Source: an uncultured Synechococcus sp. (GTDB lineage Bacteria > Cyanobacteriota > Cyanobacteriia > PCC-6307 > Cyanobiaceae). From it: DNA of 7,708 bases. Of the stretch, positions 1 to 6,155 are shown piece by piece. Every line of letters starts with the position of its first letter. Within the stretch, counting starts at the first letter, position 1. The DNA lies in assembly GCA_913040905.1 (NCBI GenBank), contig CAJWIC010000058.1, positions 1-7,708 on the forward strand, read 5' to 3'. The translations under genes and the position numbers were made by a program. The notes below the pieces were generated by a model, which worked only from the letters and a program-made list of their open reading frames with translations, made no database searches and was not told the origin of the DNA.

Positions 1-51
1 AGCACCGCCCTGTCACGGCGGAAGTTGCGGGTTCGAATCCCGTCGGTCCCG
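1..51 (+). tRNA. tRNA-Asp (anticodon GTC), 3' part, cut by the window start
   Basis: This is the 3' two thirds of an aspartate tRNA. The anticodon stem pairs bases 5-9 (CCGCC) with 17-21 (GGCGG). The seven-base loop at 10-16 holds the anticodon GTC at 12-14, which reads GAC and GAU. A five-base variable loop follows. The T arm pairs 27-31 with 39-43, with one G-T wobble, around the loop TTCGAAT. Bases 44-50 (CGGTCCC) are the 3' strand of the acceptor stem, and base 51 is a G discriminator, a known identity element for aspartate. No CCA is encoded at the 3' end. The D arm and 5' acceptor strand lie outside the window. gltX begins 21 bases downstream on the same strand, so one transcript may carry both. 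Confidence 0.95.
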
Positions 52-72
52 TTTCCACCACCCGAAAACGCA

Positions 73-1506
73 ATGGTGCGCGTTCGTCTGGCTCCCAGCC
101 CAACGGGCACGCTTCACATCGGTACGGCTCGCACAGCCGTGTTCAACTGGCTGTTTGCTCGCCGCCAGCAGGGCTCCTTCCTGCTGAGAATTGAAGACAC
201 CGACAAAGAACGGTCCAAACCCGAATACACCCAGAACATTCTCGAAGGTCTGCGCTGGCTGGGAATCGACTGGGACGAAGAGCCGGTGATCCAGAGCGAA
301 CAGGTGCACCAGCACCGTTCCGCCATCGAGACACTGTTGGACAAGGGTCTGGCCTACCGCTGCTATGCCAGCGAGGCCGAACTGGACGCCATGCGAGAGG
401 CCCAGAAGGCCAGCAACCAGGCCCCGCGCTACGACAACCGTCACCGCAATCTCACGTCTGAGCAGGAAGCGGCCTTCCAGGCGGAGGGACGGGAAGCCGT
501 GATCCGATTCCGCATTGATGACAACGCCGATATCCGTTGGACCGACCTGGTGCGAGGCCCCATGTCCTGGCGGGGTGCTGATCTCGGCGGCGACATGGTC
601 GTGGCCCGCAGGGCCCCTGCTGATCAGATCGGTGATCCCCTGTACAACCTTGTGGTGGTGGTGGATGACGCTGCCATGGCCATCAGCCATGTGATTCGCG
701 GTGAAGACCACATCGCCAACACGGCCAAGCAGCTGCTGCTTTATGAAGCCCTTGATCTGCCGGCACCGACCTTCGCCCATGCACCCCTGATCCTGAATGC
801 TGAGGGCCGCAAGCTCTCCAAACGGGATGGGGTGACCTCCATCAACGACTTCCGCACGATGGGATACACCGCGGAAGCGATTGCCAATTACATGACCCTG
901 CTGGGCTGGTCTGTGCCTGAGGGAATGGAGGAGCGATTCACCCTGCCCGAAGCAGCAGCGGTGTTCAGTTTCGATCGGGTGAACAAAGCCGGTGCCCGCT
1001 TTGATTGGGACAAGCTCAACTGGCTCAATGGACAGGTGCTGCACGCCCTGCCAACACAGCAGCTCCTGGATGACCTTCGTCCTCTGTGGAGCGAACAAGG
1101 TTGGACGCTGCCGGACGAGAGCGGCTGGGGGCTGGACTTATGCGAACTGCTGGGACCATCCCTGACACTGCTTAAAGACGGCGTGGACCAGGCGAAACCG
1201 TTCTTCGAATGCCCGGGTCTTGAGGACGATGGTTTGCGACAACTTGAGGCCGACGGTGCTCGGGCGGCAATCGCTCAACTGCTGCAGACCCTCGAGACCG
1301 AGCCCTGGGATGGCAGCGACACGGATCGCGCCAAACAACTGCTGGGGGATGCCGCCAAGGAAGCCGGCGTCAAGAAGGGGATTGTGATGAAATCCCTGCG
1401 TGCCGCCCTGCTCGGGCGGCTGCAGGGTCCAGACCTGATCACCACTTGGTCGTTACTGGCCAGGATCGGGGAGGACCTCCCCCGGTTGAAGCGTTGTCTC
1501 GCCTGA
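73..1506 (+). CDS. gltX: Glutamyl-tRNA synthetase (class I)
   Basis: This cytoplasmic enzyme attaches glutamate to tRNA-Glu using ATP. In cyanobacteria the family is generally non-discriminating: it also charges tRNA-Gln, and GatCAB then amidates the product. Glu-tRNA also feeds tetrapyrrole (chlorophyll, bilin) synthesis. The 477-residue length is normal for the family. Visible class I signatures are [11 protein letters not shown] at about 9-18 (HIGH motif), RIEDTD at 39-44, and KLSKR at 247-251 (KMSKS motif). The C-terminal half is the helical anticodon-binding part. The cysteine/histidine zinc site of E. coli-type enzymes is absent: only C97 remains, and the second half reads YDNRHR. I chose the ATG at 73 because the family N-terminus, [11 protein letters not shown], begins there. 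The upstream in-frame TTG at 25 lies inside the tRNA. No Shine-Dalgarno is visible in the 21-base leader. The 3' end overlaps the convergent antiporter gene by 54 bases. Confidence 0.97.
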   Translation: MVRVRLAPSPTGTLHIGTARTAVFNWLFARRQQGSFLLRIEDTDKERSKPEYTQNILEGLRWLGIDWDEEPVIQSEQVHQHRSAIETLLDKGLAYRCYASEAELDAMREAQKASNQAPRYDNRHRNLTSEQEAAFQAEGREAVIRFRIDDNADIRWTDLVRGPMSWRGADLGGDMVVARRAPADQIGDPLYNLVVVVDDAAMAISHVIRGEDHIANTAKQLLLYEALDLPAPTFAHAPLILNAEGRKLSKRDGVTSINDFRTMGYTAEAIANYMTLLGWSVPEGMEERFTLPEAAAVFSFDRVNKAGARFDWDKLNWLNGQVLHALPTQQLLDDLRPLWSEQGWTLPDESGWGLDLCELLGPSLTLLKDGVDQAKPFFECPGLEDDGLRQLEADGARAAIAQLLQTLETEPWDGSDTDRAKQLLGDAAKEAGVKKGIVMKSLRAALLGRLQGPDLITTWSLLARIGEDLPRLKRCLA

Positions 1507-2718
1507 GGGCGTCGTCGCTTCACAGGATTCTTCGATCAGTCCCAGGGCACGGGCCAATGGTTGAGCCGTGAGGCCCTGCAGCCCGACGGTCATCAAAATG
1601 GTGAGAAAAACCAGGCCCTGCAGGCGACCCGCTCCCAGGATCCCCGCCTGCTCCAGCCGGATAGCAAACAGGGACGCCACCGACGCGGTGACGATCCCTC
1701 GCGGTGCCAGCCAGCCGAGAAAGAGCTTCTGAGGACGATTCAACGGAAGTCCTGCCGTTGCCACACCCACCGCAATCGGTCGGACCACAAGCATCAGCAC
1801 AAGCACGCAGCTGACCCCCCCCCAGCCCAGTGGGCTCAATTCCGCCCAGGACACGTCAGCGGCAAGCAGTGGAAACAGCATCGTGATCGCCAGTTGCGCC
1901 AACTCCTGGATCAGACCATCCAGTTCAGCGGTGTGCACCGTCTGGCGACGCCCCACCACGATGCCTGCCGCCACCGAAGCGGGCAAAGCCGATTCCGGCA
2001 ACAGCCACTCGCTGACGCCGTACATCAGAAACAACATCCCAAGCGTGAGCTGCAGCGGCAGACCGGAGGACTGATCGGGCTTCAACCGCTGCAACAGTTC
2101 CGACAGCAGCCAGCCAACACTGGCGCCGATCAGGACCCCCCCACCGAGCCGCTCCAGCAGGCCCAGGACCAGTTCGCGCCAGCCGTGCAGGTTGCCCAGG
2201 ACCAACTCCAGCAGCAGCAGAGCCAGCACCGCACCGATCGGCTCAAGCACCAGGCCCTCCGCCTCGAGCACATCTCCGAGCGGAGCCGCCAGACGGATCT
2301 GACGCACCAGGGGCGTCACCACAGTGGGGCCAGTGGCCAGAACAATGGCGCTGAACACCGCAGCAACAGACCAGCTCAGTCCGGCCAGCCAGTGAGCCGC
2401 CAACAGCCCCGCGCCGAGGGAGATCAGCAACCGCAGAACCGCGATCCGCTTCACGGTCTCCCGGATCGTGTCCCCAGGCAGCCGCAGGTTGAGGCCACCA
2501 TCGAACAGAACCAGGCTGACCAGGAGGCCAACCAACGTACCCAGACCCGGACCCAGGTCGAGCGGCTCCACCAGACCAAGGCCGGACCGACCGATCAACA
2601 GCCCTGACAGCAGCAGCAACACGACTCCCGGCAGTTCCGAAACCGATGCCAGCAGCCGCGCACCGGCCCCGGCAAACACCGTGACCCCCCAGAGCAGACC
2701 CAGACGCTCAGGCGTCAT
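1453..2718 (-). CDS. CPA1 (NhaP-like) cation/proton antiporter
   Basis: This is a polytopic membrane protein of 421 residues with about 12 hydrophobic segments, expected to exchange Na+ or K+ for H+ across the plasma or thylakoid membrane. Family marks are FDGGLNL at 72-78, [10 protein letters not shown] at 128-137 (the broken-helix TGP-type segment), [11 protein letters not shown] at 154-164 (ion-site helix), RPIAV at 313-317 and APRGIV at 338-343. The ion-site helix carries Glu159 where related NhaP-type transporters usually have Asp (IDPIGA or NDP type). The C-terminal tail after about residue 395 is short, acidic and polar, with no regulatory TrkA-N or universal-stress domain. I prefer the ATG at 2718, which overlaps the last codons of the upstream 81-residue gene. 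A GTG at 2745 would add nine residues and deepen the overlap to 38 bases. A run of nine G residues lies inside the gene at 1815-1823. The transported ion cannot be read from the sequence. Confidence 0.9.
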   Translation of the reverse strand: MTPERLGLLWGVTVFAGAGARLLASVSELPGVVLLLLSGLLIGRSGLGLVEPLDLGPGLGTLVGLLVSLVLFDGGLNLRLPGDTIRETVKRIAVLRLLISLGAGLLAAHWLAGLSWSVAAVFSAIVLATGPTVVTPLVRQIRLAAPLGDVLEAEGLVLEPIGAVLALLLLELVLGNLHGWRELVLGLLERLGGGVLIGASVGWLLSELLQRLKPDQSSGLPLQLTLGMLFLMYGVSEWLLPESALPASVAAGIVVGRRQTVHTAELDGLIQELAQLAITMLFPLLAADVSWAELSPLGWGGVSCVLVLMLVVRPIAVGVATAGLPLNRPQKLFLGWLAPRGIVTASVASLFAIRLEQAGILGAGRLQGLVFLTILMTVGLQGLTAQPLARALGLIEESCEATTPSGETTLQPGEVLPDPGQ

Positions 2719-2953
2719 CGACGGATGAAAACTGAGGTTCCACACGAACGCCGATCACCGCCTCCGGTCGCACCACGAGATATTCGCCCTCGAGATCGCT
2801 GATGGGCACATTGACAAAGCCGCCCTGCCCTTCGGCATTCACCAGACCCTGATACCACTCCTGGAACAACTCGAGCCTGGGAAAGAACACCCGCTCGGTC
2901 TGACCTCCCACCAAATGGAGATGCACGGCATAGCGTCGCGGTGTTCGGGACAT
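2708..2953 (-). CDS. Conserved-looking 81-residue protein of unknown function
   Basis: I do not recognise this family. The product has 81 residues, no cysteine, no signal peptide and no membrane segment, so it should be cytoplasmic. It starts basic (MSRTPRRY) and ends acidic (SSVDDA). The pattern suggests a small mixed fold: a hydrophobic strand (YAVHLHLV), a GG turn, a second strand (TERVFFP), a short aromatic helix (LFQEWYQGL), then two or three strands (GGFVNVPI, GEYLVVRP, VIGVRVEP). It looks like a real gene for three reasons. Its ATG shares one base with the TGA of the DUF1643 gene upstream (TGATG). Its last codons contain the start of the antiporter gene, an 11-base overlap. The intact frame fills the space between two recognisable genes exactly. 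The coupling suggests production in step with both neighbours, but gives no specific job. Confidence 0.8.
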   Translation of the reverse strand: MSRTPRRYAVHLHLVGGQTERVFFPRLELFQEWYQGLVNAEGQGGFVNVPISDLEGEYLVVRPEAVIGVRVEPQFSSVDDA

Positions 2954-3579
2954 CAGGACTGGATGAAAACCGTTTGAGTCACCTCAGGATGCCCGATGGG
3001 ATCTATGCCTGCCCATTGGAATGGTTTTAAAAGACATCCCCGTGGTGCATAGAGAGGATGACGCGGATGGCCGGCGCGAGTCAGCGCCAGAGCCTGAGGC
3101 CCCGGAGCGAGCGGAAAGCTCCGAGCCCGTTGCTGAACAACAGGCTTCAACAGGTCCATCACCTGTAGGGCCCGAGCGCACTGGCCACCGCCATTGCCCC
3201 AGCCACACCAGAGCGCCCAAGCCTCTTGTTCCGCCCACGCGTGGCACCAATACAACAGCGCAGCGTCGGCGTTCCAACCAACGGGGTCCTGACAGCGACG
3301 CAGCACGGAGGGCGAAGGGGACATGCGGGCGAACAAATTCACCACCACCAGAGCGTCATAGCCCCAGTCCGTTGCGAAGCCGATCAGACGACGCAGGGTG
3401 GGATCGTCCCGCTTTGCATCAGCCCGGGAAGGGTTCAATCCAAGGAAGATCAACACCCGCCCACCCTTCTGCCAGCGTCGCGTCAGCCACCAGCGGAAGC
3501 ATCCATCGGCACTGACGCTGGCGTCAGACCCCCAGGTGGGCCCGGCTGAGCTCAAGGATGCGTTGACTGGCCTTGCCAT
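2953..3579 (-). CDS. DUF1643-family protein
   Basis: This is a predicted cytoplasmic protein of 208 residues belonging to the DUF1643 family, whose biochemical role is unknown to me. Family hallmarks are a strand-rich start (SADGCFRWWLTRRW, about 24-36), then GLNPSRADAKRDDPT at 47-61 and RRLIGFATDWGYDALVVVNLFA at about 63-84, followed by DPVG near 98 and NADAALL at 103-109. Further on are CGWGNGG at 125-131 and a late LTRAGHPRHPLYAP block at 166-179. The conserved N, D, H and G residues in these blocks look like an active or ligand site, but that is inference. I chose the ATG at 3579, which overlaps the end of wecB by 56 bases. A TTG at 3555 is the other option, and an upstream ATG at 3699 would add 40 residues unlike the family. 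The stop overlaps the next gene's ATG by one base. The protein has many Trp and Cys residues. Confidence 0.85.
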   Translation of the reverse strand: MARPVNASLSSAGPTWGSDASVSADGCFRWWLTRRWQKGGRVLIFLGLNPSRADAKRDDPTLRRLIGFATDWGYDALVVVNLFARMSPSPSVLRRCQDPVGWNADAALLYWCHAWAEQEAWALWCGWGNGGGQCARALQVMDLLKPVVQQRARSFPLAPGPQALALTRAGHPRHPLYAPRGCLLKPFQWAGIDPIGHPEVTQTVFIQS

Positions 3580-4642
3580 CACCGAAGGGATTGACCGCCC
3601 TGGACATCGCCCCATAGGCCGAGGCGTCGCTGAGCAGACGGGATGCTTCCTCCAGAATGGTCGCAGGGTCAGTGCCGACAAGTCGGGCGGTGCCTGCATC
3701 GACGGCCTCGGGCCGTTCCGTGGTGCGGCGCAGCACCAACACGGGTTTCCCGAGAGCCGGAGCCTCTTCCTGCAATCCGCCTGAATCGGTCAGCAGCAGT
3801 GTGCAGCCCTTCATGGCCGCCACCAGACGGTCGTAATCGAGCGGCTCGGTGAGCACGACCCGCGGATGGCTGCCCAGCAGGGCCTGCAGCGGTTCGCGCA
3901 CTGTGGGGTTGCGGTGCAACGGCAGCAGCAGCGCCGTATCGGGATGACGATCGAGCACCTGCAGGATCCCCGCAGCGATGTCCTTGAGGCGATCCCCCCA
4001 GTTTTCACGGCGGTGGACAGTGGCCAGGATCACCCGCTGGTTGTCCCAGTCGAGACCATCAAAAGTGATCGGCGGTGCCGTTTCCGCCATCAACAGCAAA
4101 GCGTCAATCACGGTATTTCCCGTGACGCTCACTTCACCCACGACCCCCGAGGCCCTGAGGTTGGATTCCGCCTTCTGGGTCGGAGCGAAATGGAGGGTCG
4201 CAATCTGGGAGAGAAGACGTCGATTGGCTTCCTCTGGGAAAGGATCCAGCAGGTTGTCCGTGCGCAGACCGGCTTCAACATGACCAACCGGGATCTGCTC
4301 GTAGAAAGCCGCAAGTCCAGCCGCGAAGGCTGTGGTGGTGTCGCCTTGCACCAGCACAAGCTGGGGTGGATAAGCCTGAAAATCCTCCCGCAGCCCCTCC
4401 AGGGCTGCACAGGTCACGTGGGTCAGGGTCTGACGCGGTGCCATCAGGTTGAGGTCCCGATCGGCCTTGAGTTGGAACAGATCCATCACCTGGGACACCA
4501 TCTCCCGGTGCTGCCCGGTCAGCACCACCCGGGTGCGCAGGGCCGATGCGTCCTGGAACACCCGAATCACAGGAGCGAGTTTGATCGCCTCTGGCCTCGT
4601 GCCCAGGACGATCGTGACCCGGGGCTGCTCCGTCATCACCAT
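3524..4642 (-). CDS. wecB: UDP-N-acetylglucosamine 2-epimerase (non-hydrolysing)
   Basis: This cytoplasmic enzyme interconverts UDP-GlcNAc and UDP-ManNAc, supplying ManNAc-type sugars for surface polysaccharide or lipopolysaccharide. The 372-residue length is typical of the family. Its two Rossmann-like (GT-B) halves show the family signatures: LGTRPEAIKLAPVI at 13-26, VQGDTTTAFA at 98-107, GHVEAGLRT at 120-128, PEEANRRLLSQIA at 136-148, TVHRRENW at 208-215 and LTDSGGLQEEAPALGKPVL at 284-302. D101, E123, E137 or E138 and H210 fit the catalytic acidic and histidine residues known from E. coli WecB. Two ATG codons (4642 and 4636) are possible starts; the shorter gives MTEQPRVT. Neither has a well-placed Shine-Dalgarno. 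This is the first gene of an overlapping - strand run and is divergent from pilT. No glycosyltransferase or dehydrogenase partner lies next to it, so the polymer it serves is unknown. Confidence 0.96.
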   Translation of the reverse strand: MVMTEQPRVTIVLGTRPEAIKLAPVIRVFQDASALRTRVVLTGQHREMVSQVMDLFQLKADRDLNLMAPRQTLTHVTCAALEGLREDFQAYPPQLVLVQGDTTTAFAAGLAAFYEQIPVGHVEAGLRTDNLLDPFPEEANRRLLSQIATLHFAPTQKAESNLRASGVVGEVSVTGNTVIDALLLMAETAPPITFDGLDWDNQRVILATVHRRENWGDRLKDIAAGILQVLDRHPDTALLLPLHRNPTVREPLQALLGSHPRVVLTEPLDYDRLVAAMKGCTLLLTDSGGLQEEAPALGKPVLVLRRTTERPEAVDAGTARLVGTDPATILEEASRLLSDASAYGAMSRAVNPFGDGKASQRILELSRAHLGV

Positions 4643-4735
4643 CGGTGAGTTGCTGAAATCCTACGGCTGATCTTCAACAAGGCCTTGCCAGTTGAGCCAT
4701 CGGGACGATCCTGAAAGAAGCACAGGAGACGCAGC
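4643..4735. promoter_or_regulatory. Divergent wecB/pilT intergenic region
   Basis: These 93 bases must hold the promoters of both divergent genes unless they lie inside coding sequence. A perfect 10-base palindrome, CAAGGCCTTG, sits at 4678-4687, flanked by an imperfect CAAC/GTTG pair (4675-4678 and 4691-4694). On the + strand TTGCCA at 4685-4690 could be a -35 box, with a poor -10 candidate GATCCT at 4707-4712 (16-base spacer). On the - strand TAGGAT (4663-4658) fits the loose TAnnnT cyanobacterial -10 pattern but has no good -35 partner. AGGAG at 4724-4728 is the pilT ribosome binding site. The promoter boxes are guesses; the palindrome and the ribosome site are read directly. Confidence 0.4.
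4724..4728 (+). promoter_or_regulatory. Shine-Dalgarno site deciding the GTG start of pilT
   Basis: AGGAG lies seven bases before the GTG at 4736, an ideal spacing. It supports the non-ATG start and shows that the Pro/Ala-rich N-terminal extension is translated. There is no in-frame ATG downstream before the conserved SDVHL block, so no shorter start would keep the whole domain. Confidence 0.8.
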
Positions 4736-5938
4736 GTGGCCCAGCCGGTCTTTCCCCCCAGCTTCCCGCCGCGGCCGAGGGCGACATCACCGGCGCCAGC
4801 CGCACCGGCCACACCGGCTGCACCTGCCATACCGACTGCACCAACCAAACCGGCTGCAGCTGCCGCCCCGACCCATGGCGCTCCCAACCTGGAGGCCATC
4901 GTCAAGATCGCCCATGAGGAAGGTCATTCCGATGTTCATCTCGGCGTCGGCGAAGTGCCGCGTTATCGAGCCCGCGGCGAGATGCAGAGCACCGAATGGC
5001 CCGCCACTGACCTCTCCACCTTTCAGGGATGGCTTGGCGAGATCCTGTCACCGCAACAGATTGATGCGTTCTTCCGCGAGAAGGAGTTCGACGGCTCCCA
5101 CGCCTTTCCCTTCGTTCGCATTCGGATCAACCTGCTCGATTCGCTGCGAGGCCCGGCGATGGTGCTGCGGCTGATCCCGCAGACCATCCTCACGATGGAG
5201 CAGTTGAAGCTGCCCGAGGTTCTGACGGAACTGGCCGGTCGCCCCAAAGGACTGATCCTGGTGACAGGCCCCACCGGATCCGGCAAAAGCACCACCCTCG
5301 CCGCGATGATCGACTGGATCAATCGCAACGAAACCCGCCACATCCTCACGATTGAGGACCCGGTTGAATTCGTGCATGAGAGCAAGCGATCCCTGATTCG
5401 ACATCGCGAAGTGGGCATGCACACCCTCAAGTTCCACAACGCCCTGCGTGCCGCGCTGCGGGAGGACCCTGACGTGATCCTTGTGGGCGAGATCCGCGAC
5501 CAGGAAACCCTGTCCACAGCCCTGGAAGCTGCCCAGACGGGCCATCTGGTGTTCGGCACCCTTCACACCAACTCGGCCGTGAAAACCGTCGAGCGGGTTC
5601 TGGGGATGTTTCCACCTGAGGAGCAGGAGAGTGTGCGGCGTTCAATGTCGGAATCTCTGCTGGGGGTGATCGCCCAGGGGCTGATTCGCACCACTGACGG
5701 CAAACGGGCTGCTTTCCACGACATCCTCGTCAACACAGACGCCTGCAAGGACTACATCCAGCGGGGAGCCCTGGATGAAGTGGAGGAAATCATGGAGCGA
5801 AGCAGTTTTGATGGAATGGTCACCTCCAATCAATCGCTGCAGGCACTCGTCGAAGCGGGGCGCGTGGAGCCGGACAAGGCCCTGGCCGTGAGTCTCAAAC
5901 CCAACGAGCTCGCTCAGGCGCTGCGGGGGAGAAGCTGA
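4736..5938 (+). CDS. pilT: PilT-type twitching motility / pilus retraction ATPase
   Basis: This is a hexameric cytoplasmic ATPase of the type II/IV secretion family, expected at the inner membrane, where it powers pilin disassembly for twitching or DNA uptake. It has 400 residues, about 45-50 more than a usual PilT. Residues 1-50 are Pro/Ala-rich and low complexity. The N-terminal domain follows, with SDVHL at 65-69. The RecA-like core has Walker A GPTGSGKST (178-186), an Asp box TIEDPVEF (205-212), Walker B with ILVGEIRD (248-255, catalytic E252) and a His box TGHLVFGTLHTNS (268-280). There is no PilB/GspE-type tetracysteine zinc motif and no long PilB N-domain, so PilT fits better than PilB. 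The usual C-terminal AIRNLIRE motif is not recognisable; the region reads ACKDYIQRG at 336-344. The start is the GTG at 4736, supported by AGGAG seven bases upstream. No other pilus gene is adjacent. Confidence 0.93.
   Translation: MAQPVFPPSFPPRPRATSPAPAAPATPAAPAIPTAPTKPAAAAAPTHGAPNLEAIVKIAHEEGHSDVHLGVGEVPRYRARGEMQSTEWPATDLSTFQGWLGEILSPQQIDAFFREKEFDGSHAFPFVRIRINLLDSLRGPAMVLRLIPQTILTMEQLKLPEVLTELAGRPKGLILVTGPTGSGKSTTLAAMIDWINRNETRHILTIEDPVEFVHESKRSLIRHREVGMHTLKFHNALRAALREDPDVILVGEIRDQETLSTALEAAQTGHLVFGTLHTNSAVKTVERVLGMFPPEEQESVRRSMSESLLGVIAQGLIRTTDGKRAAFHDILVNTDACKDYIQRGALDEVEEIMERSSFDGMVTSNQSLQALVEAGRVEPDKALAVSLKPNELAQALRGRS
4793..4873 (+). repeat. Degenerate 9-base tandem repeat encoding an x-Pro-x linker
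   Basis: Nine consecutive 9-base units encode PilT residues 20-46 as tripeptides APA, APA, TPA, APA, IPT, APT, KPA, AAA, APT. The second codon is CCN in eight of the nine units. The units differ at the DNA level, so this is an old or diverged repeat rather than a fresh expansion. The peptide should be extended and disordered. Confidence 0.75.
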
Positions 5939-5944
5939 TCAGCT
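5933..5944. terminator. 12-base palindrome at the pilT/hli convergent junction, possible two-way terminator
   Basis: AGCTGATCAGCT is a perfect palindrome whose centre is the boundary between the pilT stop (TGA, 5936-5938) and the hli stop (TCA on this strand, 5939-5941). GGGAG at 5927-5931 and CTCCC at 5943-5947 can also pair around it, giving alternative hairpins on both strands. No T-tract follows on either side, so it is not a classical intrinsic terminator, and the terminator function is inference. Confidence 0.35.
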
Positions 5945-6118
5945 CCCGGCGAACAACCGCACAAGAAGGACCACAGCCAAACCCGCGGACAGGCCGATCA
6001 TGGCCAGACGCCCGTTCCAGATCTCAGCCTGAGGGGTGAATCCTCGCTTCCAGGCATTGAGTTCATCCGAGCCAACGGGCTCAGCGACGTCTCCAGACTG
6101 TTCGAGTTGCTCAGGCAT
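5939..6118 (-). CDS. hli: High-light-inducible protein (single-helix chlorophyll-binding)
   Basis: This is a 59-residue thylakoid protein of the Hlip/SCP family. These bind chlorophyll and carotenoid and protect the photosystems and chlorophyll synthesis during light stress. The family motif is clear: a soluble acidic N-terminus, then GFTPQAEIWNGRLAMIG at about 26-42. This carries the ExxNxRxAM chlorophyll-binding signature (E32, N35, R37) and continues as a single membrane helix to residue 57 (LSAGLAVVLLVRLFAG). The frame stays open upstream into tsaD, but the ATG at 6118 gives the normal family length and follows the tsaD stop by 37 bases. A GAGG lies only two bases before the ATG, too close for a standard ribosome site. 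The gene is probably co-transcribed with tsaD. Its 3' end abuts that of pilT. Confidence 0.93.
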   Translation of the reverse strand: MPEQLEQSGDVAEPVGSDELNAWKRGFTPQAEIWNGRLAMIGLSAGLAVVLLVRLFAGS

Positions 6119-6155
6119 GACCTCAGTGCCGTGCGCCAACACCCTACGAGTGATT

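Noticed and set aside
1..60. Integration (att) site at the tRNA-Asp 3' end
   Set aside because: tRNA 3' ends often serve as attachment sites, but gltX follows at once, and I noticed no second copy of the tRNA 3' end and no integrase in the window.
13..1098. 361-codon open frame on the - strand opposite gltX
   Set aside because: It lies wholly antisense to a clear gltX, runs into the tRNA, and its His/Gly-rich translation has no recognisable domain. Long antisense frames are expected in GC-rich DNA.
1561..2607. 348-codon open frame on the + strand opposite the antiporter
   Set aside because: The translation is a Gln/Arg/His-rich low-complexity sequence, typical of the complement of a Leu/Gly-rich membrane protein gene. 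It has no family features.
3580..3699. Longer DUF1643 start at 3699
   Set aside because: The extra 40 residues fall entirely within wecB in another frame, look like Arg/Pro-rich shadow translation, and precede the family's usual N-terminal strand.
3021..4648. Several + strand open frames opposite the DUF1643 gene and wecB
   Set aside because: Their translations are Pro/Arg/Ser- or Gln/His-rich with no motifs, and the opposite strand encodes recognised families over the same span.
5048..5566. Open frames on the - strand opposite pilT
   Set aside because: They are antisense to the conserved ATPase core and have no recognisable protein features.
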